DNA of 20,114 bases from a virus: the IMG/VR virus record IMGVR_UViG_3300025141_001021, positions 1 through 20,114 of that record; one strand, written 5' to 3'. Shown here piece by piece: positions 1 to 8,822 of the stretch. How positions within the stretch are numbered: position 1 is the first letter of the stretch; the number at the start of each line of letters is the position of its first letter. The position numbers were made by a program, and so were the translations under genes. The notes beneath the pieces were generated by a model that did no database searches, had not been told where the DNA came from, and was given only the letters and a program-made list of their open reading frames with translations.

Positions 1-2
1 TG

Positions 3-899
3 ATCAAAGGGCCTCCTTCACCGCACAGGTTTCTCCCCGACCCGTGTAAACTTAGTACAGCGGTCAATGCCGCCCAGGCGATTAAAATTATTGCGCTACA
101 CACAGAGTTCGCAGGTCCTGCTGAAGGTCAAATACCCAACCCAGGCGATGAAGTCATTGTCCAGCTACAGCCTGGAGATTATTCTTATAATGTTGCCCGC
201 GCAACTTTTACTAAATTGACTGTCAAAAATGCCAATAGAAGCCTAAACGCAGTCTCCGCGTGTTCTGCTGGGGAACTAGGAGACCTTTTTGAAGATGGCG
301 CCGGCTCCTTGCTCGGTCCCAACGATTTTAGTCCTCGCCAATATCGCTATCTTGGCAACGCGGCTGGTCTTAACAACACGATCGTTGAAAACGGCAGGCT
401 TCACCTTCACCCGGATTTACTTGGAACACTAAATACAGATTATAGCGCTCATGCCGCTACGATGCTAAAGGACACACTCCCGGCATGGGATGCTCTAGCA
501 GAAGCCTATCATAAACAATTTAAAGGGGAGAAATTCCCCGCCCAACCCGGCGGCGGCTACCGTACTTTTGAAAAACAACTCGACGCTCGACAAAGGCACG
601 GAGAAAAAGCAGCCAAACCCGGAAGATCAAACCACGGACTCGGCGTAGCATTGGATATCTCCAGTAATATAGTGCAATTTGGCAATGACAGGTATCAATG
701 GCTTTTTGAGAATTCCAAAACATATCAAATAATTCACCCGTGCTGGGCTCGACAGAAGCGGGATACAAGTACAAATGCCGCTTCACGCTGCAACGGTTGC
801 CCGACAGACCCGCGCGATAAATGCGGTACAAATGTAGAAGTATGGCACTGGGAAATTACCGACTCACAGATCAAGGCCCTGCTCGCACGTATTTATTAA
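3..899 (+). CDS. Tail-associated cell-wall peptidase, VanY-type (M15), 5' end outside window
   Basis: The frame is open from the first bases of the window, so the gene starts upstream and about 298 codons are visible. An in-frame TTG at 216 could act as a start. I do not favour it, because the upstream residues (for example IPNPGDEVIVQL at about 138-173) read like the end of a gp5-type OB fold. The rest is a VanY-like M15 peptidase: GYRTFEKQ at 555-578, the SNHGLGVALD zinc motif (His at 633, Asp at 654) and EVWHWE near the C-terminus (Glu at 837, His at 846). The family cleaves D-Ala-containing peptide bonds in peptidoglycan. Four cysteines lie between the two halves of the active site (741, 789, 798, 822), which is unusual. 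Its place beside a spike-like gene and baseplate genes suggests a virion-carried lysin that opens the cell wall at infection. A host-lysis endolysin is a less likely alternative. The peptidase call is firm; the OB-fold call is an inference. Confidence 0.85.
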   Translation: MKGPPSPHRFLPDPCKLSTAVNAAQAIKIIALHTEFAGPAEGQIPNPGDEVIVQLQPGDYSYNVARATFTKLTVKNANRSLNAVSACSAGELGDLFEDGAGSLLGPNDFSPRQYRYLGNAAGLNNTIVENGRLHLHPDLLGTLNTDYSAHAATMLKDTLPAWDALAEAYHKQFKGEKFPAQPGGGYRTFEKQLDARQRHGEKAAKPGRSNHGLGVALDISSNIVQFGNDRYQWLFENSKTYQIIHPCWARQKRDTSTNAASRCNGCPTDPRDKCGTNVEVWHWEITDSQIKALLARIY

Positions 900-923
900 T
901 GACAAATCATAAGTGATAATAAA

Positions 924-1895
924 ATGGCAACTATTAAAATATTTGATATTGATCAACTAACAGAAGATCAAAAACAACAGTATGGTGCCTTTAAGGCTTC
1001 GAGCATCGTTAGTGATGCGATGGGGATTTTTAACACCCGCGTATATGAACCTACATACAACTATCTTCGAGCACAAAATGAGCAGTTGTTAGGAGACGCA
1101 ACAGTTGACGCAAACATCGTCATTGGTACCGATCGCCCTTCCCAGATCTCAGGACCCGGTTATGGAGCTTACGGCGCCCAAAAGGCAAACACGATTGATA
1201 TCGTCGTGGGAAGAATGGCCGCCGCCCGTTCAGGCAAAGGCCCAGACAACGGAACGTTTGTCAATCCTTCATTTGCCGCCGACGCTGCCCGCATTTATAT
1301 TAGCCAGATGACCGACATAGATACCAACTTTGGCATTGCGAATGGCCGCACTGGAAATATAACAGGGCGTTCTGCGATTGGCATGAAGGCTGACGCAGTT
1401 AGAATCGTTGGGCGTGAAGGTGTCAAGATAATCACCGGCGCTTCATTCGAGTTTGAAAATGCAGGTAACGGCAATGGTGAGACAAACTCCAAAGGCGGCG
1501 ATCTCATGCCGGCACCGTTCATCGAGCTTATTGCAGGCAACATTACATCGGAAAACGAATCAAACAATGGGCAGAAATATATCCAAGGAGTCGGCAGGGG
1601 CGAGAACATTGTTGACTGCTTGGAGGATCTCACCGACTTGATGAATGACTTTTTGGGAGCTATGATTAACTTCTGCTATCTTCAGATCGTATTCAATACT
1701 GCTGTGCAGGTTAACGTCTTTCCCTTCCACAGTTTCCACTCTGCCACTGGTACAACTATTAATCAGCAACTATTGACGTCAGTGTTTAACGCCCTACATC
1801 ACATAAGGACTCAATTAAACTCAACTTTCCCGACAGACTATTTAAAGGTTAGCGGCAACAAGTACATTGCCAGCAAGACCGTTTTTGCTACATAG
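924..1895 (+). CDS. Putative baseplate central spike / puncturing-device protein
   Basis: This is a 323-residue protein starting 24 bases after the peptidase gene. No strong Shine-Dalgarno sequence is visible before the ATG; the spacer is A/T-rich. The N-terminal 60 residues look helical. Residues about 65-100 are glycine-rich and end in IDIVVGRMAA. A region with DAARIYISQ follows, then short alternating beta segments such as KADAVRIVGREGVKIITG (residues about 154-171). These resemble the repeats of gp5/VgrG-like beta-helical spikes. The last 100 residues contain a helical stretch with two cysteines (DCLEDLTDLMNDFLGAMINFC) and no catalytic motif that I recognise. Position after an OB-like/peptidase gene and before wedge genes supports a role at the baseplate centre, with the lysozyme part of T4 gp5 replaced by the separate upstream peptidase. 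The structural role is inferred from pattern and context, not from a named family match. Confidence 0.6.
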   Translation: MATIKIFDIDQLTEDQKQQYGAFKASSIVSDAMGIFNTRVYEPTYNYLRAQNEQLLGDATVDANIVIGTDRPSQISGPGYGAYGAQKANTIDIVVGRMAAARSGKGPDNGTFVNPSFAADAARIYISQMTDIDTNFGIANGRTGNITGRSAIGMKADAVRIVGREGVKIITGASFEFENAGNGNGETNSKGGDLMPAPFIELIAGNITSENESNNGQKYIQGVGRGENIVDCLEDLTDLMNDFLGAMINFCYLQIVFNTAVQVNVFPFHSFHSATGTTINQQLLTSVFNALHHIRTQLNSTFPTDYLKVSGNKYIASKTVFAT

Positions 1896-1898
1896 GAA
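1894..1898 (+). promoter_or_regulatory. Ribosome binding site for the 2165-residue gene
   Basis: AGGAA overlaps the TAG stop of the preceding gene and lies 6 bases before the ATG at 1905. It supports that start and suggests coupled translation of the two genes. Confidence 0.6.
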
Positions 1899-1904
1899 TT
1901 TCTC

Positions 1905-4900
1905 ATGGCTGAAGAAGATTCAAAATTTCTAAAATTTCAAGATAAAGACGGCAACTTACTTATTGATAGTTGTCCTGACGTTGAATTCGTCCCAGCACCC
2001 CTTGATTGCCCCGATTGTAAGCCAGATCCTAAATATATCGCCCCCAATTGGAAGTCACAAACAATCGATGAACCGTGGCTCAATCAAAAAGAATGCAGGT
2101 ATTATATTACAGTCACGACTCCTGAGACGTCGTTGTTGCCGGAAGGCGCGACTGTGGTATCAGATACAGAGGCGGAAGAACATCTAAAGACCATTTACAC
2201 TAAATATGTGACAGACGCTGCTCTGGGATTGCTCGTAGCGTACAACAAGAAGACAGACGATAGCACAATAGATCTGATCATTCCAGCAATGAAGGCTGAA
2301 AAATCCTCCTTGGATTCTCGCAAGTTCTCCCGCCTAAAGTTGCTATACTCTATTGCCTATGAGGACTTCGCAGGACTAGAAGAGCAAGAAGGGGACGCTG
2401 ACGGCGAAGACGATTCTAATGCAAACGGCGTTACAGTAGTTTACGATGCAAACGAGATCTACCATAAGTTAAGAACATTTCAAAAGACAATGAAGCTATA
2501 CGCTGGCTTCTATTATGGCCGCCGCCTAATCGACAAAGGCTCATTGACCTTCCAGCACCCCGATGGTGTCGAAACCCTCTATACTAATGAACAACTCGAT
2601 AGATATGGAACCGGGGTATTTGGCGAAGACTATATGATGTCAGCCCTTACGTCGCTCGATGACTTTTTGAACAATAGAGGGTTCAATATTTTTACCGGTT
2701 TTGAAATAGCCGACTGGTTTAGCAACAAGAACATAGTAGGACGCGTAGAGCTATTCTATAACAATGAGTATTTTCTTGAGAAGCTAAAAGTAACTGCGGG
2801 CTGCGGAGAGGCTGAGTGGACAGGAAGGAAGCTTCAAGCATTGACCCGAAAAGAGATCTATAAAGATCCAACTGCGATGGCTTACTTTGCTCAACTGAAC
2901 GAGATGGACAGAGCGATCAAGTCCCGCGAAACACCTGCTTGGATAGAGTTCCTTACTACCTATACATATCCGCCTGTAAAAGAAACATTTGACTGGCCTT
3001 ACGCCGATGCCGGCCCATCAGAGGGCGGTTGTATTGCTGGCGCTCTAGAACGAGAAGCCAAACAACTAGGCGTCGATATTTTAAATGATACCATGAGCAT
3101 CGGAAAAGCCGCGGCCTATGCATATGTAAAGAACGTTTGTATGTCTTCATCGGCCGAAGATCGTATTGGTGCCCCCGTGGAGCAGATGAGGGAGCTTGGT
3201 CTTTTGTACACCCCGACAGAGAGTGCGTCGGGAGAGATGGCGAAAAAGAACATACTGGCGTATTCTACAGAGCAAGCCTTTAAGGAACTGGAGAGTAGCT
3301 CCCAGCCATTTATTAACATCTGTGCTAAGATGGGAACAGTGGTGCCGGGAACCGACAAGAAGATGTTGGATGATATGTGGTCAGGCGCTTTTGATCAGGC
3401 TAAATTGGCTGGTCTCAAGAGCTTCTTGCTAGAAGGCGTTACTTGTCTTATGGGAAGTGTGACATTCGAGGAATTCCTTGCGACGTCATTGCAGTCTGCG
3501 CTTGAGTCAATGACACTAGAAAATTTTGGAGAGCTATTCGGTGGCTTGCCGCCGGAAAGACAGCAAGCTATACAAGACAAGCTTAATGCTCGATGGGAAA
3601 GCGGAGAACTGCTCGAAGAAAATAGCAATAGTCAATACTTGTCTGACGTAATTCAAGACATGCCTAATGGCGTCCCATCGCCATGGCTGGATCCGAGCAT
3701 GGTTGCGCTTCAAAATGCCCACGTCACCGAAGATCCGGCTACAAATGCGCCTATTGTTCCGACAACAATCTCTGGAAATGCATTAGAACCAAACCGCAGA
3801 ACCTTGGCAGTGAGACTTGATACTGCTTCGCAGACCTATTCTTCGGTCCCCGGTATTATGGAGCTATGGGCTAGCCAAATGATACAGGAATATCAGGATG
3901 ATCTGCTCGAACTACTCGAACCAATTGGAAAGTTTCCAGGCGCCCAGGTTATTACACATACGCTATTAGAGTTAGACTGCCCGTTGCCGCCCCTGATGAC
4001 ACCGACGTTTATGGAAAAGATGTCCAACCTACGCCCGGACCTTCCACAGTTTAAGACAAAAGACGACGTTAAAATTCCAAAAACAGAATATCCCGCAGGC
4101 TGGGTTCCTAAGTATAAAGATTGGACTGCTTTTATTTACGAGGCAGCCAAGTTGGTAATCCAGCAAGTTCTAATACAGACAATAACAAGGCTTATCAAAA
4201 AGGTGTGCCAGCTTCTTGGTGATGCAATTTGCGCAGCCATTGAGACTGCTGGAAAGCTTGCCGCGGCCGCCATTACTGATGGTTCAAGCGCAGAGTTTGG
4301 GAACATTATCCGTGACAGCATTTGCGGCCCAGATGCCGATCAGGCAACTGTCGATAAGACAATCCAAGAGATGTTCGAAAAGCTCGGTGTTGGTGGCGCT
4401 GCATTGGCAGATCCTATAGCGGTCCAGAACTTCGTATCTGATGTTTCTTCAGCAGCTAGCCGTAAAGAACTACTCAATGCATTTGACGGCGAAATGTCTG
4501 CTGAGTTGGCTGAGATCATAGACAACTTGATCGAATATGAATACCCGCAGTTCCGTCAGGGGCTATCAAATCGCGGCGCCATAGCAGGATTCTTTAAGAA
4601 TATCGGTAACATAATGCCCATTGATGTTCGTGCTGCAATGAAAGACTTTGTTAACTCACTTCCAGAGCAAGACATCTTGCCGGCCAACCCTTCTCTTTGT
4701 GCCACGCCTGAAGACCTTGAAGACTACTGTAACTTGAGAGCCGCGCTCTTAACAGGTCGCTCAACCCCAGCACAATCGCAGGAAATGTGTCAGGCAGATA
4801 AGGACGAGCGCCTTGCCGACTTGGCAGACTTGGCTAACGCCCTCAATGGGCTGCCTGTAGACCTTCCTCCCATGCTTTCGGACCCTGGGTGTGAGAACGG

Positions 4901-7900
4901 GCTGTTCCCCTTCGAAAACCCCGCCCAAACGGCAGCCACGGCGACTGCGCTCGGAGGCTCTTTAGAGCAGCTTAAGATTGACTTTACAAAGGACATGATC
5001 GGTAATGGGCCCTTTTGGAGCGACTGGGGCTTTCTAAACATGACCTTGTCAGACACGATGGGTAAAGCTTTGAGCACCCACCATCGCGAAGTATCCTTTT
5101 CAAGAAGCAAGGTGGACTTTGTTAGCGACCTCTCCCTCCCAGACGATTATGTCACAGAGGAGAATTTTCTATGGGTTTTCAGCGATCCAGTGGCGACCCC
5201 CGGTCAATATAGTAACTTTCCCAAGTCAGTGGCAGAATGGCTCAGAGATCAAATAGATGTGCTTCCGATTAGCTATAACCTCAATAACGATTTCAGTGGC
5301 AGTGAAATATTCGATCAGAGTTTTGAGGCTCTTGGGGTAACAACTTGGAATGGTAGCGTCAATGTTTTGGGCGTACCAGATTATGGCTACAATATTAACC
5401 TAACAACACAGTGGGACCCGACCACGAATGCCAGCACTGAGAATGGTGCTTCTTCCGCAGGCTTTATACGACTTGAGCGCCTTCCCAGAAAGAGTACGCC
5501 AGATCTTCATTTGGAATTCCGTGACAATTTCGATGGCCGCAAGGAAGCCCAATTTGGAGTTGGCTACGATATTGGACTTTATCTATCCGATATAGTACAG
5601 AAAGCCGATGGGACCTACACCAACAAGGGGCTACCTACTGCTCCACTGGATGCAAATCGAGTCCTTATTTATGAAATGCTAAATGAGGCAGCCATGGCCA
5701 TGGAGAACCGCGAAGCCGGCTCCGAAACTTTAATTCAAGACATGTTGTTTGAATTCCTGGCGGTAGATGATACGCTGGGTTATTTCTACGAGGACGACGG
5801 CACTCGATTGTCTGAGTTCCCTAACTTTACGTCTTGCTTCGAAACCCACCAAGACCACACTCCCCCTGTGGTCCTCCTAAATGAACTATTAGACAAGGTT
5901 CCATCTTCTGAGGCTCCCACAAAAGGCCGGTTAAGAGCCTTCATCCAAGACTATATGTCACAGTTTACAAACGACATTAAAGCCGAGATTGCAGGCAACA
6001 AAGCAGCTTGGGCTTATGGCGCCAAGTTTGATGACCTATCCCAGAAAGATATAGAATATGTTGTCGATGATAATCAGGTAACAGACGCCTATGTTGATGG
6101 AGTATACTATGATTTGGTTCCTGGCGGTACTCTATATGGTTCCATTAAAAAAGTAGATACCACTGCAACTAAAAACTTTAATCCTGATGGCTTGCGTAGC
6201 TTGCGCAATTCAGACGCAATCATGGGATTAAGCCGAGATCAATACGAGAACAAAAACGCTCCTAAGAAGATTAGAGCATATTATCTCAATCCAAGCACAT
6301 ACGGAGGCACGTATACTTCGCCTCCGATTTATATCAAGCCCCAGAAGAACGAAGGCTGGATGGGGATGGCTGAAGTCCTTTTTCCCGAAACCAGTCCCTG
6401 CAAGCCGTCCAAGAAGGAGATGGTAGATTTTGATGGAATACAGGAAGAGGTCAATGACAACTATAACAAGGTTGCAGAAGACCCCCGTCTCGCCAACGAA
6501 AACGAATGCACGCTCCAGGTGCCTTACAATAGGATCCTTGAGCGCCCCTCGGTCGCGGGAATCGAGGGCGTTATTCGCGCCGCATGCAGGATTTATGTCA
6601 CCACTCATTTCTTAAAAGCATCGGCATTGTTTTCTGTATTTAACCCAACACACCACCGAGAAACATTCGGTAGCCTTTACGCTCAGTTTATAGTAGAAGA
6701 CATGGAGAAGTCGTTCAAGGACGCTCAAAATGGATTCTTTGAGTTCTTTAACCCATTTAAGGACGAAGAATTCTGGTACGGGTTCCTGGAAATGGCCGTC
6801 CAGACCTACTCAAGATATATTGATGAGGAGCGTATTGTGTCTCCGAAACCAGAAATACGTGCCGCTCTAACCAGATTAAACGACATGCAGGAGCAGTATC
6901 AGTATCCTTCCAGAGCAGATTTACAAGATGCGAAAGAATCCGGCAGCACTAAGTGGTGGCAAACACTCGACAGCTACCGTGAAGAAAAGAACTTTGAAAC
7001 TGTGCAGGCCACAGAGGAAGACGCCAAGTTGATTCTCAAAGAGTTCGTTATGATGGAACTTGAAGAAATGGGCGCCACCTTCACGGACAACCTGAAGACT
7101 CTGGACCGCCAACCGAAGTATGAAAGACTGGGATACTACGTTTTAACAAACAAGTCTCAAGGGGGCATTGATCTCGATCTACACAAGACCATTGAAAAAG
7201 AACTTACAGAACTTCCCAAGAGCGGTGAAGGGTATTATACAGCAGGAAACGAATTTAGCGATTCAATGACTGCTGAGATGTATACAGGGTACTATCATGT
7301 TCAGCAAGACGATGACGGAACCCCCGTTTATGTTGCTGGCGAATATCAGAAAGATGGCGAAGATCAAGCGGTCTTAAGACCATGGTCTAACAAGATTGTT
7401 GTTCCAATCGGAGACATACAGGAATACGATTCAGGCGTCAACTATATTCTTACTAGTACAGAGACACCGTTTATTGTTGAAAAATACATCTCTATTAACG
7501 GCAACAAGAAAAATCCAACTGCCGCCATAAACACAATAAGAGGTAAATCATCCGGCAACATCTCCGACCACTACCCTGGTACTATGCTACTGCTTACTGA
7601 GACTGATGAAGTGACTGGTGAAGAGAAAGAGATTGGAATCACCGGTGAACTAGGTGTTCGACATGGACTGTTGTTCTCTATCGGAATAAACGGACAAAAA
7701 TATGAAATAACTAGCGTTGAAATTGACGCACTCGATCTTAAGGTTACAGATGTTCAGCCTCTCGAAGGCAACAGCGAGCTTCTATTCTGTCTTATTCGTC
7801 ATTTGGTAGATGATTCTATGTTTAGAATGCTTACACAGTATATCTTCCCAATGCCAAAGGCACTCTCTACCATGGCAATCTACAATGATCTGGGATTCTT

Positions 7901-8402
7901 GCCGTCAATCGCTCAGGTTACTGTGGAGGAGGGGCTAGGAAAACCCGGCTGGCTGCCCAACCCTCTCAAACCGCGCACTATTGACAACATTCCTGGCATG
8001 ATTGCGACTTTCCCGGACGCTCAAGAAGGGGATTACACGCCTAACTACGACAATTCTAGAGAGGGTTGGGCAAACTATGAAGATCGGCAGCCCGGATTCC
8101 TAGCAGGCGTCCCTGGAAGCCCACAGTGGATCTTTGGACTTTTTGTTGTGACCTGGGATGAATGGGACCGCGTACTGCTTAAAAACTCAAAAGCAAGACT
8201 TAAACAGATGTTCCGTTCTTATTATTACTCTAAGGACTTCAGCCCGTTTCACTTTAAGCTTGATTTTGGTAAAATCTTCCTTAAGAATTTGAAAGGTAGT
8301 ATGTTCCCCAGTCCAGCGATTAAATTACTTCCATGGTGGAAGCGAAACAAGATCCGCGCTAATCCCTTTGATGCAAATGGAAATTTGTGTGATAAGAACT
8401 GA
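1905..8402 (+). CDS. Giant structural protein of unknown function (2165 residues)
   Basis: I do not recognise a named family. The start is supported by an AGGAA just upstream and a tight 9-base gap. Visible features in order: a four-cysteine cluster in the first 64 residues (Cys 23, 35, 38, 64, including CPDC); an acidic low-complexity stretch at about 159-176 (EGDADGEDD); a long mixed helical region; a hydrophobic, probably helical segment at about 743-790 rich in Ile, Leu and Ala; an Asp/Asn/Tyr-rich middle; and a strongly basic C-terminal tail (about 2112-2165, with KLLPWWKRNKIR). There is no signal peptide and no enzyme motif that I can see. Lying between the spike-like gene and the gp25-like gene, it is most likely a very large baseplate component. 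A tape-measure protein is less likely: the sequence is not a continuous heptad-like coil, and tape-measure genes normally lie upstream of the spike. The coding call is certain; the role is inferred from context. Confidence 0.9.
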   Translation: MAEEDSKFLKFQDKDGNLLIDSCPDVEFVPAPLDCPDCKPDPKYIAPNWKSQTIDEPWLNQKECRYYITVTTPETSLLPEGATVVSDTEAEEHLKTIYTKYVTDAALGLLVAYNKKTDDSTIDLIIPAMKAEKSSLDSRKFSRLKLLYSIAYEDFAGLEEQEGDADGEDDSNANGVTVVYDANEIYHKLRTFQKTMKLYAGFYYGRRLIDKGSLTFQHPDGVETLYTNEQLDRYGTGVFGEDYMMSALTSLDDFLNNRGFNIFTGFEIADWFSNKNIVGRVELFYNNEYFLEKLKVTAGCGEAEWTGRKLQALTRKEIYKDPTAMAYFAQLNEMDRAIKSRETPAWIEFLTTYTYPPVKETFDWPYADAGPSEGGCIAGALEREAKQLGVDILNDTMSIGKAAAYAYVKNVCMSSSAEDRIGAPVEQMRELGLLYTPTESASGEMAKKNILAYSTEQAFKELESSSQPFINICAKMGTVVPGTDKKMLDDMWSGAFDQAKLAGLKSFLLEGVTCLMGSVTFEEFLATSLQSALESMTLENFGELFGGLPPERQQAIQDKLNARWESGELLEENSNSQYLSDVIQDMPNGVPSPWLDPSMVALQNAHVTEDPATNAPIVPTTISGNALEPNRRTLAVRLDTASQTYSSVPGIMELWASQMIQEYQDDLLELLEPIGKFPGAQVITHTLLELDCPLPPLMTPTFMEKMSNLRPDLPQFKTKDDVKIPKTEYPAGWVPKYKDWTAFIYEAAKLVIQQVLIQTITRLIKKVCQLLGDAICAAIETAGKLAAAAITDGSSAEFGNIIRDSICGPDADQATVDKTIQEMFEKLGVGGAALADPIAVQNFVSDVSSAASRKELLNAFDGEMSAELAEIIDNLIEYEYPQFRQGLSNRGAIAGFFKNIGNIMPIDVRAAMKDFVNSLPEQDILPANPSLCATPEDLEDYCNLRAALLTGRSTPAQSQEMCQADKDERLADLADLANALNGLPVDLPPMLSDPGCENGLFPFENPAQTAATATALGGSLEQLKIDFTKDMIGNGPFWSDWGFLNMTLSDTMGKALSTHHREVSFSRSKVDFVSDLSLPDDYVTEENFLWVFSDPVATPGQYSNFPKSVAEWLRDQIDVLPISYNLNNDFSGSEIFDQSFEALGVTTWNGSVNVLGVPDYGYNINLTTQWDPTTNASTENGASSAGFIRLERLPRKSTPDLHLEFRDNFDGRKEAQFGVGYDIGLYLSDIVQKADGTYTNKGLPTAPLDANRVLIYEMLNEAAMAMENREAGSETLIQDMLFEFLAVDDTLGYFYEDDGTRLSEFPNFTSCFETHQDHTPPVVLLNELLDKVPSSEAPTKGRLRAFIQDYMSQFTNDIKAEIAGNKAAWAYGAKFDDLSQKDIEYVVDDNQVTDAYVDGVYYDLVPGGTLYGSIKKVDTTATKNFNPDGLRSLRNSDAIMGLSRDQYENKNAPKKIRAYYLNPSTYGGTYTSPPIYIKPQKNEGWMGMAEVLFPETSPCKPSKKEMVDFDGIQEEVNDNYNKVAEDPRLANENECTLQVPYNRILERPSVAGIEGVIRAACRIYVTTHFLKASALFSVFNPTHHRETFGSLYAQFIVEDMEKSFKDAQNGFFEFFNPFKDEEFWYGFLEMAVQTYSRYIDEERIVSPKPEIRAALTRLNDMQEQYQYPSRADLQDAKESGSTKWWQTLDSYREEKNFETVQATEEDAKLILKEFVMMELEEMGATFTDNLKTLDRQPKYERLGYYVLTNKSQGGIDLDLHKTIEKELTELPKSGEGYYTAGNEFSDSMTAEMYTGYYHVQQDDDGTPVYVAGEYQKDGEDQAVLRPWSNKIVVPIGDIQEYDSGVNYILTSTETPFIVEKYISINGNKKNPTAAINTIRGKSSGNISDHYPGTMLLLTETDEVTGEEKEIGITGELGVRHGLLFSIGINGQKYEITSVEIDALDLKVTDVQPLEGNSELLFCLIRHLVDDSMFRMLTQYIFPMPKALSTMAIYNDLGFLPSIAQVTVEEGLGKPGWLPNPLKPRTIDNIPGMIATFPDAQEGDYTPNYDNSREGWANYEDRQPGFLAGVPGSPQWIFGLFVVTWDEWDRVLLKNSKARLKQMFRSYYYSKDFSPFHFKLDFGKIFLKNLKGSMFPSPAIKLLPWWKRNKIRANPFDANGNLCDKN
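1971..2096 (+). other. Four-cysteine cluster at the N-terminus of the giant protein
   Basis: Cysteine codons lie at 1971, 2007, 2016 and 2094, giving the spacing C-x11-C-x2-C-x25-C, with the middle pair in a CPDC motif. Such spacing is compatible with binding one zinc or iron atom, or with disulfides. This is an inference from spacing only. Confidence 0.5.
4128..4274 (+). other. Hydrophobic helical segment within the giant protein
   Basis: Residues about 742-790 are rich in Ile, Leu, Val and Ala, with few charges (for example LVIQQVLIQTITRLI, then AGKLAAAAI). The stretch could be a buried core helix pair or a membrane-active segment. The few charged residues inside it (Lys/Arg at RLIKK) argue against a simple single transmembrane helix. 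Confidence 0.4.
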
Positions 8403-8418
8403 AATAGCGAATAATTAC

Positions 8419-8427
8419 AGGAAAAGG
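8419..8427 (+). promoter_or_regulatory. Ribosome binding site of the gp25-like gene
   Basis: The purine-rich AGGAAAAGG ends 7 bases before the ATG at 8435, in the longest gap of the window (8403-8434, 32 bases). No hairpin terminator or clear promoter is visible in the gap. Confidence 0.6.
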
Positions 8428-8434
8428 TAACAGT

Positions 8435-8803
8435 ATGTCTTCTATCGGAGTGAGTCTTCCAATAACACAGGATTCTGGAAACGGTTTTACTACAATAAAG
8501 ACCATTAGACGAATGGTAAAGCAAAATCTTAAAATGCTTATTCTTACTATTCCCGGTGAGAGAGTCATGATTCCTGATTATGGAGTGGGGTTATCTAAAT
8601 ATCTGTTCGAATTTGCCGCAACTGGAATTCAAAGCGACATTCAAAGTAGAATAGAGGAACAGGTTGCTAGATATTTGCCAATTGTAAGGATTATCGATAT
8701 GACAATCGCAGTGCCTTCGGACGCCCCAAACTCGCTATCAGTGCAACTAGTTTATAATATTCCGAATTTGAACACCAGGGATATGTTAGAAATTACTATT
8801 TAA
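8435..8803 (+). CDS. Baseplate wedge protein, gp25 / gpW family
   Basis: This 122-residue protein is close in length to T4 gp25 (about 132 residues). It shows the pattern of the GPW/gp25 family: an N-terminal stretch with polar strands, a helix with IKTIRRMVKQNLKMLILT, then PGERVMIPDYGVGLSKYLFE (the 'G-E-R-x-M-x-P-x-Y-G' hallmark). A helix with RIEEQVARYLPIV follows, then a terminal strand pair. In contractile tails this protein sits in the inner baseplate, binds the gp6/gpJ wedge protein and primes assembly of the sheath. The family was once annotated as a lysozyme, but no catalytic role is expected. A strong Shine-Dalgarno sequence precedes it, and the gp6-like gene follows after 19 bases, the usual pairing in P2-like and T4-like phages and in contractile injection systems. 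Confidence 0.93.
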   Translation: MSSIGVSLPITQDSGNGFTTIKTIRRMVKQNLKMLILTIPGERVMIPDYGVGLSKYLFEFAATGIQSDIQSRIEEQVARYLPIVRIIDMTIAVPSDAPNSLSVQLVYNIPNLNTRDMLEITI

Positions 8804-8804
8804 T

Positions 8805-8814
8805 AGGTGAAGGA
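8805..8814 (+). promoter_or_regulatory. Ribosome binding site of the gp6-like gene
   Basis: AGGTGAAGGA lies 8 bases before the ATG at 8823. It is a strong Shine-Dalgarno-type sequence that supports this start, directly after the TAA/TAG stops of the gp25-like gene. Confidence 0.65.
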
Positions 8815-8822
8815 AAATAATA

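Noticed and set aside
216-899. Separate 227-residue gene starting at TTG 216
   Set aside because: The frame stays open to the window edge, and the upstream residues read as coding sequence continuous with the peptidase; no ribosome site precedes the TTG.
905-923. T4-type late promoter (TATAAATA-like) before the spike-like gene
   Set aside because: The A/T-rich stretch GATAATAAA only loosely resembles the motif; A/T runs at short junctions are common.
1295-1633. 112-codon minus-strand frame
   Set aside because: Opposite the spike-like gene, whose own frame carries clear protein-like patterns; every other gene is on the + strand.
6228-6608. 126-codon minus-strand frame
   Set aside because: Antisense to the 2165-residue gene, no recognisable motif and no sensible ribosome site; a shadow frame.
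1905-8402. Tape-measure protein
   Set aside because: Length would suit, but there is no continuous coiled-coil pattern, and its position between spike and wedge genes is wrong for a tape measure.
8435-8803. Lysozyme activity for the gp25-like protein
   Set aside because: Old annotation of this family; it is a structural wedge protein and no catalytic residues are apparent.
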